From Bryobacteraceae bacterium (GTDB lineage: Bacteria; Acidobacteriota; Terriglobia; Bryobacterales; Bryobacteraceae), in contig JAIEMJ010000001.1 of assembly GCA_019752335.1 (NCBI GenBank), positions 269,088 to 333,087 on the forward strand: a stretch of 64,000 bases of DNA. The letters are read 5' to 3'. Made by a program: the position numbers and the translations under genes. Under the pieces are notes generated by a model. That model did not search any database. It was not told the DNA's origin and saw only the letters and a list, made by a program, of their open reading frames with translations. This document shows, piece by piece, positions 44,387 through 54,037 of the stretch. The stretch's first letter is position 1. Every line of letters starts with the position of its first letter.

Positions 44387-47300
44387 ATGTCTCGCTGCCT
44401 ACTGTTCGTCGCCGGCTTGCTTCTGCCTTGCGGCCTCGCCGCGCAGAACTCCTACGGCCGGTTCACCGGACGCGTCCTCGATCCTCAGAGTGCGCCGATC
44501 GCGGGCGCCAGGGTCCGCATCACGCAGACGGAAACCAACTCGCATGCGGAGACGGCCACCAACCGCGAAGGCGTTTACGACCTCGTCAATCAACTCCCCG
44601 GCTCCTATGTCCTCACCGTCGAATTCGATGGCTTCAAGAAGCACACGCGGTCAGGCCTTGCGCTGCGCGTAGGCGACATTCTGGAGCTCAATGTCCAGCT
44701 TGAGCTCGGCCAGCTTTCGGACAGCGTCTCGGTGACCGGCGAAGCGCCGATGCTCGAAACCGGCACCGCGAGCCTGGGCCAAGTGGTCGACAACCGCATG
44801 ATTAGCGAGATGCCTTTGGCCGGTCGCGGCGTCAACTACCTGATGCAGCTTTCGCCGGGCGCCGTGTCCACCAACGCGCCCATGCACGGCTGGCTGCCGC
44901 AAGCCCGCGACTCGGTGTCGAATATGTCCGTCGCCGGCACGCGCACTCGCTCGAGCGAATTCACTTTGGATGGCATCCCGAATATGAGCGGCGACGGCAT
45001 CATCGCCTTTCAGCCGCCGCCGGAGATGATTCAGGAGTTCCGCGTGCAGACGGCGGCCTACGACGCTTCACTGGGCCGCTTCGCCGGCGCGAGCGTCAAC
45101 ATGGTGCTGAAGTCCGGCGCCAATGCTTACCACGGCACGCTGTGGGGCTCTCACCTCAGCCGGCCCTTGATGACGCACCCTTTCTTCATCAACAGCAATC
45201 TATACAACACGGCGACGGACCGGCCGGGTGAGACGTTCGCGGCCAAGCGTTCCCGCCTTTGGCCCGCCTCCCGCACCAATCGCTACCGCGTGCAGATCGG
45301 CGGACCGGTAACGATTCCTAAGCTTTACCAAGGCCGCAATCGCACCTTTTTCAGCTATGGCAACGAACTGATGGAGCGCGATTTCAACAACCAGACCAAC
45401 ACCACCGTGCCGACCGAGGAGCAGCGGCGCGGCGACTTCTCGCGCCTGCTTCCCCTGGGCGCCACCTATCAGATTTATGACCCTGCCTCCGTCGTGCCCA
45501 TCGCCGGCGGCCGCTTTCAGCGCACGCCCCTGCCCGGCAACATCGTGCCCGCCAGCCGCATCAGTTCCGTGGCGCAAAAGTTGCTGGGCTTCTACCCGCT
45601 GCCGAACGCCTCCGGTACGGCCGACTTCCGCAACAACTTCGTCACCGCCACGCCCGCGCTGATCGACTATTGGAGCCACATGCTGCGCGTCGATCAGGTC
45701 ATCAATGACCGGCATCGCTTCTACGGCAGTTTCAGCACCATGCGTACGGACGGTGACCAGGGCCGCACTCTGAATAACGACGCGATCGCCGCGATCACCG
45801 TCAACCGCTACAATTCGCTCGCTCTTGACTATGTCTGGACGGTGAGCCCCGCCGCCGTCGCCAACTTCCGCTACGGCGTGACCCGGCAGTCCAACAGCGG
45901 CGGACCGCCCACGCAAGGCCTCGACCTGGCCTCGCTCGGGCTTCCGGGCTCCTTCGCCAATCGACTGGACCGCAACCTGACCGCGCTGCCGGAGGTCGAC
46001 ATCGCGGGCATGGTGACCATTGGCACCAATCTGCCCAGCAAGGGTGGCTTCAACGCCCAGTTTGTGAGCGGCAGCCTCTCCCAAACCAGGGGCAACCACA
46101 CGCTCCGCTACGGCGGCGAGTACCGCGTCATTCTCGACAATAACTACAACTACGGCAATTACTCCGGCCAGTACTCCTTCGCGAACGCCTGGACGCGGGG
46201 CCCGTTGGACAATTCGCCCGTCGCGCCCATCGGCCAGGGCATGGCCGCGTTCCTGTTCGGCCTGCCCACCAGCGGTTTCATCGACGTCCAGGACTCCATT
46301 GCCGAGAAGTCGGCCTACTCCGGTTTCTTCGTGCAGGACGATTGGAAGGCCACGCGCAAGCTTTCGGTAAACCTGGGGCTCCGTTATGAGCTCGAACAGG
46401 GCATCACGGAGCGCTTCAATCGCGCCAATCGCGGCATCGATTTGACGACGCCCAATCCGGCCAACGCCGCCGCCCGGGCCGCCTACGCACAGAATCCGAT
46501 TCCGGAAGTTGCGCTCGACCGATTTAACCTACGCGGCGGACTCCTCTTCGCCGGCGCCGGCGGGCAACCCCGCGGCCTGTGGGATCCCGACCGCAATAAC
46601 TTTTCGCCCCGCATCGGCCTCGCCTATCAGGTGAACTCGCGTACCGTCGTCCGCGCTGGCTACGGCATTTTCTTCGAACCGCTCGGGGCCGACCGCGCTG
46701 ACTCCACCCAGGTCGGCTTCAATCAGCGCACCAACCTGAACCCCTCCACCGACAACGGCCAGACCTTTCGCGCCACGCTCGCCAACCCATATCCCGACGG
46801 CTTCATCGCGGCGCAACGCGCCTCGGCGGGGCTGGCGACCAACCTGGGCCTGGCGCTCTCTTCGGTGTACCCTCAGCGCCGGAACGCCTACATGCAGCGC
46901 TGGAGCTTCAACCTGCAGCGCCAGCTTGCGCGCAACCTGGTGGTCGAGATCGGCTATCTCGGCAACCGCGGTACCGGCCTCGGCGTGCCGTATGACTACA
47001 ACCTTACGCCCGCCGAGTACCTCAGCCGCAGCCCGGAGCGCGATGTGAATACGGTGAACTTCCTCTCGGCCAATGTGGTAAACCCATTTCGCGGGCTGCC
47101 CCAGTTTGCCCAGAGCCCGGCTTTCTTCGGCAATCAGTTCGTCAGCCGGGCCTCACTGCTGCGCCCCTACCCGCACTTCAATGGTCTGAGCATGACGGTG
47201 AACGATGGCTTCTCCTGGTACCATGCGGCAACGCTGCGCGTCGACCGCCGTTTCGCGAACGGCTTCTCGGTGGGCGGCCATTGGACCTGGTCGAAATTCA

Positions 47301-47899
47301 TGGAGGCAGTGGAGCGCTTGAACGGGCAGGACCTGCATCCGCACCATGTCATCTCCCCGCAGGATCGTCCGCACCACATCGCGCTGAACGGCATGTGGGA
47401 TCTCCCTTTCGGCAAGGGCCGCCCGTGGATGAATGCTAATTCGCGCTGGCTCGATGGGCTGGCCGGGGGCTGGAGCATTAACTTCATCTACCAATGGCAA
47501 AGCGGCCCGCCCATCGGTTTCGGCAATGTCATCTTCCGCGGCAACCTCCGGGACATCGTGATCCCCTACGCGGACCGCACGGTGGAGCGCTGGTTCAACC
47601 CGAGCGGCTTCGAGCGCGACCCCGGCCGGCAACTCGAGAGCAACTACCGCACCTTCCCACTGCGCTTCACCGGCCTCCGCGCCGACGGCTGGAACAACTG
47701 GGACCTCTCGCTGTTTAAGACGCTGTCGCTCACCGAGCGCTGGAAGCTGCAGTTGCGCGCCGAGGCCGTCGACGCGCTCAACCACGCCCACTTCGGAGCT
47801 CCGAACACCGCGCCCACGAACACCCTCTTCGGCCAGGTGAACAACACGATCTGGAGCGAGCAGCGCAAGATCACCGTTGCCGCCCGCATCACGTTCTAA
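44387..47899 (+). CDS. TonB-dependent receptor-like outer-membrane protein with carboxypeptidase regulatory domain
   Basis: 1170 aa. Signal peptide (MSRCLLFVAGLLLPCGLAAQ), a CarboxypepD-regulatory (CnaB-like) domain about 22-110 (GRVLDPQSAPIAGARVRITQ), a plug domain (VVDNRMISEMPLAGRGVNYL) and a large beta-barrel ending in ITVAARITF, an aromatic C-terminus. This OMP class is expanded in acidobacteria and is thought to bind or import large polymers. Substrate unknown. Confidence 0.9.
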   Translation: MSRCLLFVAGLLLPCGLAAQNSYGRFTGRVLDPQSAPIAGARVRITQTETNSHAETATNREGVYDLVNQLPGSYVLTVEFDGFKKHTRSGLALRVGDILELNVQLELGQLSDSVSVTGEAPMLETGTASLGQVVDNRMISEMPLAGRGVNYLMQLSPGAVSTNAPMHGWLPQARDSVSNMSVAGTRTRSSEFTLDGIPNMSGDGIIAFQPPPEMIQEFRVQTAAYDASLGRFAGASVNMVLKSGANAYHGTLWGSHLSRPLMTHPFFINSNLYNTATDRPGETFAAKRSRLWPASRTNRYRVQIGGPVTIPKLYQGRNRTFFSYGNELMERDFNNQTNTTVPTEEQRRGDFSRLLPLGATYQIYDPASVVPIAGGRFQRTPLPGNIVPASRISSVAQKLLGFYPLPNASGTADFRNNFVTATPALIDYWSHMLRVDQVINDRHRFYGSFSTMRTDGDQGRTLNNDAIAAITVNRYNSLALDYVWTVSPAAVANFRYGVTRQSNSGGPPTQGLDLASLGLPGSFANRLDRNLTALPEVDIAGMVTIGTNLPSKGGFNAQFVSGSLSQTRGNHTLRYGGEYRVILDNNYNYGNYSGQYSFANAWTRGPLDNSPVAPIGQGMAAFLFGLPTSGFIDVQDSIAEKSAYSGFFVQDDWKATRKLSVNLGLRYELEQGITERFNRANRGIDLTTPNPANAAARAAYAQNPIPEVALDRFNLRGGLLFAGAGGQPRGLWDPDRNNFSPRIGLAYQVNSRTVVRAGYGIFFEPLGADRADSTQVGFNQRTNLNPSTDNGQTFRATLANPYPDGFIAAQRASAGLATNLGLALSSVYPQRRNAYMQRWSFNLQRQLARNLVVEIGYLGNRGTGLGVPYDYNLTPAEYLSRSPERDVNTVNFLSANVVNPFRGLPQFAQSPAFFGNQFVSRASLLRPYPHFNGLSMTVNDGFSWYHAATLRVDRRFANGFSVGGHWTWSKFMEAVERLNGQDLHPHHVISPQDRPHHIALNGMWDLPFGKGRPWMNANSRWLDGLAGGWSINFIYQWQSGPPIGFGNVIFRGNLRDIVIPYADRTVERWFNPSGFERDPGRQLESNYRTFPLRFTGLRADGWNNWDLSLFKTLSLTERWKLQLRAEAVDALNHAHFGAPNTAPTNTLFGQVNNTIWSEQRKITVAARITF

Positions 47900-47955
47900 T
47901 TCGTCTATCCCGGTTGGGCCGGCCACTAGAAACACGCAATTAAGGTGTGCGCATC

Positions 47956-50166
47956 CTAACGCCGGTGGATGGTGACCGGGGTCGACTTCGAAGCGGGCGT
48001 CCGGCTTTCGCCGGCGAGGCGATCGATCGGGATGAGTACGTTGGCCTCCGGGAAATAGGTGGCGATGGAGCCGCGAGGGATGTCGTAGGGCACCAGGATG
48101 AAGTCTTCGGCCACCCGGTGTTGATGGCGGAGGTCGACCTGCTGCCCGGGCGCAAAGCCGCCGCCAGCGATGTCGTGGGCGTTCATCAAGACGATCCGCC
48201 GTCCCTGGAAGACGCCGCGGTAGCGGTCGTCCAGGCCGTAGACGGTGGTGTTGAACTGATCGTGCGACCGAATGGTCATCATGAGGTATTCGCCAGGCGC
48301 GAGTTCCACGGGCCGTAGCGAGGTGACCGAGAAGTGGGCCTTGCCGGAGGAGGTGGGAAAGATGCGGCGCTTCGGCGGAATGTCCATGCAGAAGCCACCG
48401 GGGACTTCGACGCGCTCGGCGTAATTTTCGCAGCCGGGAATCACACGCGCGATGTGCTGGCGAATGAGCCCATAGTCGGCGGCATAGGCGGACCAGTCCA
48501 GGTCCAGGGTCGCTTGCGCCAGTCCGCAAACAATCGCCACCTCGCTTTTGAGGTGCGGTGACACCGGCGGCACGACGCCGGCCGACTTGGCCACGTCGCT
48601 CAAAGAGCTTTCCGTCGTGACGAACTGGCCGTGATCCTGATCCGTCCGGCCCAGGCACGGGAGAATCAGCGCGGTGCGGCCCGTGACGAGATGACTGCGG
48701 TTGAGCTTGGTCGAGATCTGCACCGTGAGGTGGCAACGGCGCAGCGCGGCGGCGGTGTATCCGGTGTCGGGCGCGGCGGAAAGGAAGTTGCCGCCCATGG
48801 CCACGAAGACCGGCGCCACGCCGGCGTGCATCGCCTCAATCGCGGCGACCGTGTCATAGCCATGGTGGGCGGGGGGCACAAAATCGAACTCGGCGCCCAG
48901 CCGCGCCAGGAAGTGGGACGAGGGCTTCTCGTAGATGCCCATCGTGCGGTCGCCCTGCACATTGCTGTGGCCGCGGACGCAGAAGAAGCCGGCATGGGGT
49001 TTGCCTACATTGCCGCCGAGCAGCATCAGGTTGACGAGTTCCCGAATGTTGTCGACGGCGTTCTGGTGCTGGGTGAGTCCCATGGCCCAACAACAGATCA
49101 CGCCTGGCGCTTCGGCGATGATGGCCGCCGCTTCCCGGATTTGTGCTTCGCTGATGCCGGCCTGTTCGCTCAGCGCCGTCAGGCTGTGTGCCGCGAGGGC
49201 GGCGGCAAACTCCTCGAATCCCGCCGTATACTGCCCGATAAAATCCCGGTCCACGCCGCGCCCGGATTCCAGGATCACCTTGGCGAGAGCCTTCAAGAGC
49301 GCTACGTCCCCGTTTACGCGCACCTGAAGGAACAGGCTGGTAAGCGCGGTGCCCGGGCCGAGGAGTCCGCGGAGTTCCTGCGGATGCTTGAAGCGCATCA
49401 GGCCGACTTCAGGGAGTGGATTGATGCTGATGACCTTGGCGCCGTTTCGCACCGCCGTCTGTAACGACGAGAGCATGCGGGGATGATTGGTGGCGGGATT
49501 CTGTCCGATGAGCAGAATGCAGCCGGCGTGCTCTAGGTCTTCCAGCGTTACCGTGCTTTTGCCGACGCCAATCGTGGATTCCAGGCCCACGCCGCTGCTC
49601 TCGTGGCACATGTTTGAGCAATCGGGCAGGTTATTCGTGCCGAAACGGCGCACGAAGAGCTGATAGAGGAAGGCCGCCTCGTTGCTGGTGCGGCCGCTGG
49701 TATAGAAAATGGCCTGGTCGGGGGAGGCGAGTTCGCGGAGCGCTTGGCCCGCCAGGGCGAAGGCCTCCTGCCAACTGAGGGGCGCGTAGTGGGTGGCCCC
49801 GGGGCGGAGCACCAGCGGCTCGGCCAAGCGTCCCTGGGCGTTCAGCCAGTGGTCGGAGCGGGCAGCCAGTTCGGCCACAGAATGGCGGGCGAAGAAGTCG
49901 CGGCCGATGGACGAACGAGTGGCTTCATCGGCAAAGGCTTTGACGCCGTTTTCGCAAAACTCGAAGGTGTGGCGTTCGCCGCGCGGGTCGGGCCAGGCAC
50001 AACTCGGGCAGTCGAAACCGCTCTTCTGGTTGACGGTGGAAAAGAGCTGGAAGGCGCGCAGGGGCCCGGTGTCGCGCCAGGCGACCTCCAACGATTTCTG
50101 GATCGATGCGGCGCCGGTGGCGCTATCCGGGGGTGGAGTGATTCTGAGGTTGGGCTCGGAGGCCAT
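47956..50166 (-). CDS. FdhF/YdeP family molybdopterin oxidoreductase
   Basis: 736 aa. NQKSGFDCPSCAWPDPRGER near residue 50 is the YdeP-type N-terminus, with a modified cysteine motif in place of a clear 4Fe-4S site, followed by the molybdopterin domain (IFYTSGRTSNEAAFLYQLFV, CILLIGQNPATNHPRML) and the C-terminal dinucleotide-binding domain (LMMTIRSHDQFNTTVYGLDD). Substrate is unknown for this family; E. coli YdeP is linked to acid resistance. FdhD at 13 kb is a likely maturation factor. Confidence 0.92.
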   Translation of the reverse strand: MASEPNLRITPPPDSATGAASIQKSLEVAWRDTGPLRAFQLFSTVNQKSGFDCPSCAWPDPRGERHTFEFCENGVKAFADEATRSSIGRDFFARHSVAELAARSDHWLNAQGRLAEPLVLRPGATHYAPLSWQEAFALAGQALRELASPDQAIFYTSGRTSNEAAFLYQLFVRRFGTNNLPDCSNMCHESSGVGLESTIGVGKSTVTLEDLEHAGCILLIGQNPATNHPRMLSSLQTAVRNGAKVISINPLPEVGLMRFKHPQELRGLLGPGTALTSLFLQVRVNGDVALLKALAKVILESGRGVDRDFIGQYTAGFEEFAAALAAHSLTALSEQAGISEAQIREAAAIIAEAPGVICCWAMGLTQHQNAVDNIRELVNLMLLGGNVGKPHAGFFCVRGHSNVQGDRTMGIYEKPSSHFLARLGAEFDFVPPAHHGYDTVAAIEAMHAGVAPVFVAMGGNFLSAAPDTGYTAAALRRCHLTVQISTKLNRSHLVTGRTALILPCLGRTDQDHGQFVTTESSLSDVAKSAGVVPPVSPHLKSEVAIVCGLAQATLDLDWSAYAADYGLIRQHIARVIPGCENYAERVEVPGGFCMDIPPKRRIFPTSSGKAHFSVTSLRPVELAPGEYLMMTIRSHDQFNTTVYGLDDRYRGVFQGRRIVLMNAHDIAGGGFAPGQQVDLRHQHRVAEDFILVPYDIPRGSIATYFPEANVLIPIDRLAGESRTPASKSTPVTIHRR

Positions 50167-50400
50167 CTCCCATATTGTCGTCTGGACGCAGGTCGAGCAG
50201 TAGACTCAGCCGGGGGCCGGGCGGCGGCTGCGGTGCAGCCAACAAAGCTACTTCGTGTCCGAAGCGCCTGCACCGAGGGGTAACTTCAGAACCCGTCGCG
50301 TTCCAAGTTCCGCCGCAAAACCCAGGCGGCGGCCGTCGGTAGCGGCGGCGGGGCGATCGCCAGTACATGTAAATCGGACTCAGGAGAGTGGCGGAAAGAA

Positions 50401-51096
50401 CTAAGGCTGATGGGTAGGCGGCTCGTAGTCGGGGTGGCGGCCGAGGTTGATGTTGATGTGGCGCTGGAAGGCGCGGCGCTGGGCTTCGGCGGCTTGTTCT
50501 TCCGGGGTGGGTTGGCTGGGTTTGGGTTCGTTTGGTGTCGCTTCGGTTTCAGATTTGGGTTCGATTGGGGTGGGTTCTTCTTCTGGCTCCGGGATATGGC
50601 GTTGGGCTTGTAAGTCGCGAAGATCTTTGAGGCAATTGCGGTAGATGCGATTGAGTTGGGCGTCGTAGCGGAGGTAGAGTTTTAGGATTTGTTCGGACTT
50701 GGCGATGCCGTTGGCGAGGTGGGCGCGGGGGTCGGCGTTGGGGAGGGTTTTGCGGAATTCTTTCTCGTCTTTGGCGATGGCGACTTCGATTTGCGCGGCT
50801 TCGGCGGCCCAGAGTCGTTGCTGGCGGAACTTGGCGAAGACGGCTTCGGTGAGTAAGTCGAGTTCGTGTTGGCCTTGGGGGGAGTAAGTGGCCAGATATT
50901 GGTTGAGCATGCCTAAGTACTGGTCTTGGTCTTCCATTTGCAGGAAACACGCTGCGGCGAGCGGGTTGCGGTTGAGACTGGAGAGTCCGTGGGTGGTTGC
51001 GTTTTGCGCGGAGCGGGCTTTGCCTTCGGGGGTCCTGGGACCCGTGGAGCGTAGCGCATTGCGGCGATTGGCTTCGATTCGTTTTTTGGATGACAT
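50401..51096 (-). CDS. Repeated-module ORF A, copy 2
   Basis: 231 aa. Same protein as 25378-26064: N-terminal 150 residues almost identical, then a diverged Pro/Glu-rich tail (EPEEEPTPIEPKSETEATPN) and the shared end FQRHININLGRHPDYEPPT. DNA identity extends through the intergenic hairpin, so the copies are recent or homogenised. Confidence 0.75.
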   Translation of the reverse strand: MSSKKRIEANRRNALRSTGPRTPEGKARSAQNATTHGLSSLNRNPLAAACFLQMEDQDQYLGMLNQYLATYSPQGQHELDLLTEAVFAKFRQQRLWAAEAAQIEVAIAKDEKEFRKTLPNADPRAHLANGIAKSEQILKLYLRYDAQLNRIYRNCLKDLRDLQAQRHIPEPEEEPTPIEPKSETEATPNEPKPSQPTPEEQAAEAQRRAFQRHININLGRHPDYEPPTHQP

Positions 51097-51123
51097 GTGG
51101 TTCCTTTCGGTGTGTTGGTTTTT

Positions 51124-51170
51124 GTCGGGCCGGGGGGCCCGACTTACAGGTTTCGGGCCGGGGGGCCCGA
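51124..51170. repeat. Tandem hairpins between module ORFs, copy 2
   Basis: Arms GTCGGGCC/GGCCCGAC with a GGGG loop at 51124-51143, followed by a second, slightly shorter unit TCGGGCC/GGCCCGA at 51153-51170. Copy 1 of the module has only one unit. Confidence 0.8.
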
Positions 51171-51171
51171 C

Positions 51172-51465
51172 TTACAGGGGCATGGTGCCTGGGGGGACGT
51201 CGCGGTTTTCCAGGCCTTGGAGGGTTTTGCGGGTGTTGCGGATGGCTTCGATGGCAGCGTCGTGGGCGGCGGGGTGTTTGATGAGTACCTCGAGAATGGC
51301 TTCGTAGAAGATGGGCCAAGTTTCGAGGTCAGAGGGAATGTAGGCGGGATTATCGGCTTTTACTAGATGAATTTCGTAGGTCTGGTTGCCATGGGTTCGT
51401 TTGGGCGAATAAGCAGACGGCGGCGTGTCCGTACGGAATTGATGGCAGTAAATGATTTCAGGCAT
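51172..51465 (-). CDS. Repeated-module ORF B, copy 2
   Basis: 97 aa, nearly identical to 26112-26405 and with the same ribosome site. Upstream of ORF A copy 2. Not recognised. Confidence 0.75.
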   Translation of the reverse strand: MPEIIYCHQFRTDTPPSAYSPKRTHGNQTYEIHLVKADNPAYIPSDLETWPIFYEAILEVLIKHPAAHDAAIEAIRNTRKTLQGLENRDVPPGTMPL

Positions 51466-51690
51466 AGCTCGGTTCTCCTGATTTCACTTTATCTAAGAGA
51501 GACAAGATATTGACCGGTGTTCGCGCGTAAGTACATGAAACCAGGGGTAATCTAGTCGCAAAATTCCCGTCATCCGATTTCGCGAAAAGAGTGACAGAAA
51601 AAATGGAAAACCTCACGCCTGTGTTTGCTAGCAGATAGCCAGGAAATGGGCCGGGAAGGCTTGCGGCGGGCTGCGATACTCGGGTTGCGT

Positions 51691-53106
51691 ATGACTTCGA
51701 TTGAATATCAGCGAAACCCTATGGCCTTTGCGCGTGACTTACTGGGCTTTGTTCCCGACGACAGCCAGCGGCCGTTGCTTGAGACGGCGGAGCGCCAAGT
51801 GATCCTCAATTGCCACCGGCAGTGGGGGAAGACGACGGTGACGGCGGTACGGGCCGTGCATCGGGCGGCGACGCGGCCGAAGCAAGCGATCGTGATTGTG
51901 TCGCCGACGATGCGGCAATCGCGACTGCTGGCGAACCGTTGCCGGGAGTTCGGCAACCGGCTCGGGGTGACCTTGGGAACGGATGGGACGAACGCACGGT
52001 CGGTGGTTTTTCCCAATGGATCGACGATTCTACCGTTGCCCGCGCATCCGGACCGGGTGCGCGGGTTCACGGCGGATTTCCTGATCTTTGACGAAGCGGC
52101 GCGGGTGGCGGACGAAGTGTACGCGGCGGCGACGCCGATGCTGGCCACGACGGAGGGCGATCTATGGCTGCTCTCGACGCCGCGCGGGCGCGGCGGATTC
52201 TTCTATGAGGAGTGGATGTCGCAGGAAGCGAAGTCCAAGTGGCTGCGCCTGGAGGGAAAGATCGCGCAGAGTGGTGGGCGGCTGGACGCGGAGTTCCTCC
52301 GGCGCGAGCGCGGGAGAAAAACGGCGGAGCAATTCGCGGAAGAGTACAACTGTAGCTTCGTGACGGCGGAACGAAATATATTTCTGGACGAGTGGCTGGA
52401 ACGTAGCTTCACGGCGGACTTCGGCCCGTTCGCGGAGTTATCGCGCGAAGACTTACGCTTCGAGAAATACCGGCCGGCTTACTACCTGGCTTTCGATCCC
52501 GGCAAAATGCGCGATCACTCCGCCATCGTGTTAATTGAGTTTCGCGTGATTCCGACGGGTACTCGGGATACAGTAACTTACTTGCCGCTGTACCGGCGGG
52601 AGTTACGTGTGGTGCTGGCCGAGCAATTTCGTTTGAAGACCGCTCACCGGGCCGTGATCGACCGTTTAAGTAAGTTATGCAACCACCCGCATTTGGCCCA
52701 TCACACGCAGTTGTTAGTGGACGGGACGGGAAAAGGCGAGCCGGTAGAAGAGATGTGCCGCGAGGCGAAGTTGCCGGTGAGTCTGTTGCCGTTGACCATC
52801 ACGCCCGGCGGTAAGGAGAGCGTCTCCAGTAACTGGCGCACGGTGCCGAAGGCCAATCTTGTCGCGAACCTCGAGTACCTGCTGGAGCGCGGCAACTTGA
52901 GAATTTCGAACGCGATCCCGCAGGGCGACTTACTCAGAAACGAACTACGCCACTTTGAACGGAAGAGCCGGCGGGGCGGCTCGGTGAAATATGAGGCGGG
53001 GTCGGGGCATGATGACTTGGTGATGGCGCTGGCGATGGCGGCCTGGTGGGCGTGGAAGCATCGGAAGGGTTGGTTGACGGGGGGAGAAGTGCGGACTTTG
53101 GCGTAG
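51691..53106 (+). CDS. Phage terminase large subunit-like protein
   Basis: 471 aa from MTSIEYQRNPMAFARDLLGF; a TTG at 51625 is an alternative. ATPase with Walker A-like CHRQWGKTT near residue 43 and Walker B FLIFDEAARV, then a RNase H-like nuclease with acidic residues in YLAFDPGKMRDHSA, VDGTGKG and GSGHDDLVMAL. All catalytic parts look intact. No other phage gene (portal, capsid, small terminase) is adjacent, so it is an orphan rather than a prophage. Confidence 0.85.
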   Translation: MTSIEYQRNPMAFARDLLGFVPDDSQRPLLETAERQVILNCHRQWGKTTVTAVRAVHRAATRPKQAIVIVSPTMRQSRLLANRCREFGNRLGVTLGTDGTNARSVVFPNGSTILPLPAHPDRVRGFTADFLIFDEAARVADEVYAAATPMLATTEGDLWLLSTPRGRGGFFYEEWMSQEAKSKWLRLEGKIAQSGGRLDAEFLRRERGRKTAEQFAEEYNCSFVTAERNIFLDEWLERSFTADFGPFAELSREDLRFEKYRPAYYLAFDPGKMRDHSAIVLIEFRVIPTGTRDTVTYLPLYRRELRVVLAEQFRLKTAHRAVIDRLSKLCNHPHLAHHTQLLVDGTGKGEPVEEMCREAKLPVSLLPLTITPGGKESVSSNWRTVPKANLVANLEYLLERGNLRISNAIPQGDLLRNELRHFERKSRRGGSVKYEAGSGHDDLVMALAMAAWWAWKHRKGWLTGGEVRTLA

Positions 53107-53157
53107 GAGAGGGTGGGAAGGAATGGTTAGAAAAGCCCGTAATCGGCGGGGGAGATG

Positions 53158-53650
53158 AACCACCTGGCGGCAGCACCGGCCGTTGCCAACTCGCCGAACG
53201 TTTCGCCGCTTCCCCAACTCACCGAGGTGGTAGTGTTGCTGGCCACCAGCCTGGACGAGCAGATCAAGAAGATGGGAGCGGTGTGGAGTCAACTCGGTAC
53301 CCTTCTCCCCAAATGGCCCGCGACAAGCGGGACAGACCAGGAGGTCTGTCCTACAAGGATGGTTGAATCCGCCGCTTACGGGCAACTGCTGGAACAGATT
53401 TCCGAAATCTATTGGCAGGTGGGGGCGGCGCATTGTCGGGGCTCAGCAAGCGGGAGTCTGCGAGCCAGATCGCAAAACGCCAATCAACCAGTCTGGCCGC
53501 CGACGTGGTATTGCGGCGCGGCAAGGGCTTAGCCGCGGCAATCTTACACTTCATGCTGCTGTTTATCTGCTTTACCTAATCAGTGAGGCGCCGTCTTATT
53601 CATTGCGGCACTATGTCGAAACTGCTCAAGCGCGATGCTGACTTGGTGCT
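53158..53650 (+). pseudogene. Decayed HsdM tail plus YhcG-type nuclease remnant
   Basis: GRCQLAERFAA in one frame and PLPQLTEVVVLLATSLDEQI then KKMGAVW in another form a frameshifted HsdM tail. After the palindrome at 53330 comes YGQLLEQIS, a gap, EIYWQVG, and then in other frames QQAGV, RGNLTLHAAVYLLYLISEAP and SKLLKRDADLV, matching the YhcG-type N-terminal domain of island 1. The last codons run into the degenerate CRISPR repeat. Confidence 0.75.
53330..53351. repeat. Palindromic element, copy 2
   Basis: Identical arms (GGACAGACC / GGTCTGTCC) and loop (AGGA) to 26677-26698, with the same TACA-GGAT-like flank. Confidence 0.85.
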
Positions 53651-54037
53651 CTTGGGACCGGGGCACGGGCCGCAACGCGACCTGGAACGGCACCACGGTT
53701 ACGCGCACTTCGTTTCAATCCCCTTCAAATCGGGGCACGGACCGCAACTACTGCGAGGTTGTCTCGCCCATCAATATCACGGTGTTTCAATCCCCTTCAA
53801 ATCGGGGCACGGACCGCAACTTAGTTTCCTACAACGCTCCAATGCTGGGAGCAGTAAGTTTCAATCCCCTTCAAATCGGGGCACGGACCGCAACTACACT
53901 CCTACCGTATCTGCTGCGGCGGCGGGCGGTTTCAATCCCCTTCAAATCGGGGCACGGACCGCAACTATGGTGCGACCTGAACGATGAGGCGGATGAGCTA
54001 GTTTCAATCCCCTTCAAATCGGGGCACGGACCGCAAC
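53640..54037 (-). CRISPR. CRISPR array, five perfect 37-base repeats plus one degenerate
   Basis: Perfect repeats at 53712-53748, 53784-53820, 53858-53894, 53929-53965 and 54001-54037; plus-strand repeat starts GTTTCAATCC and ends GGACCGCAAC. A degenerate repeat at 53640-53676 keeps only the last 17 bases. Spacers are 35, 35, 37, 34 and 35 bases. On the minus strand the repeat has CCCC-8nt-GGGG followed by ATTGAAAC at the end, the usual 8-nt crRNA tag of type III systems, and the degenerate repeat falls at the distal end. Both point to minus-strand transcription with the leader to the right. Cas6 at 62.8 kb is the expected processor. Confidence 0.95.

Noticed and set aside
47153..48736. A 527-aa minus-strand frame across the end of the TonB-receptor gene.
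   Set aside because: It mixes antisense of two real genes and shows no domain.
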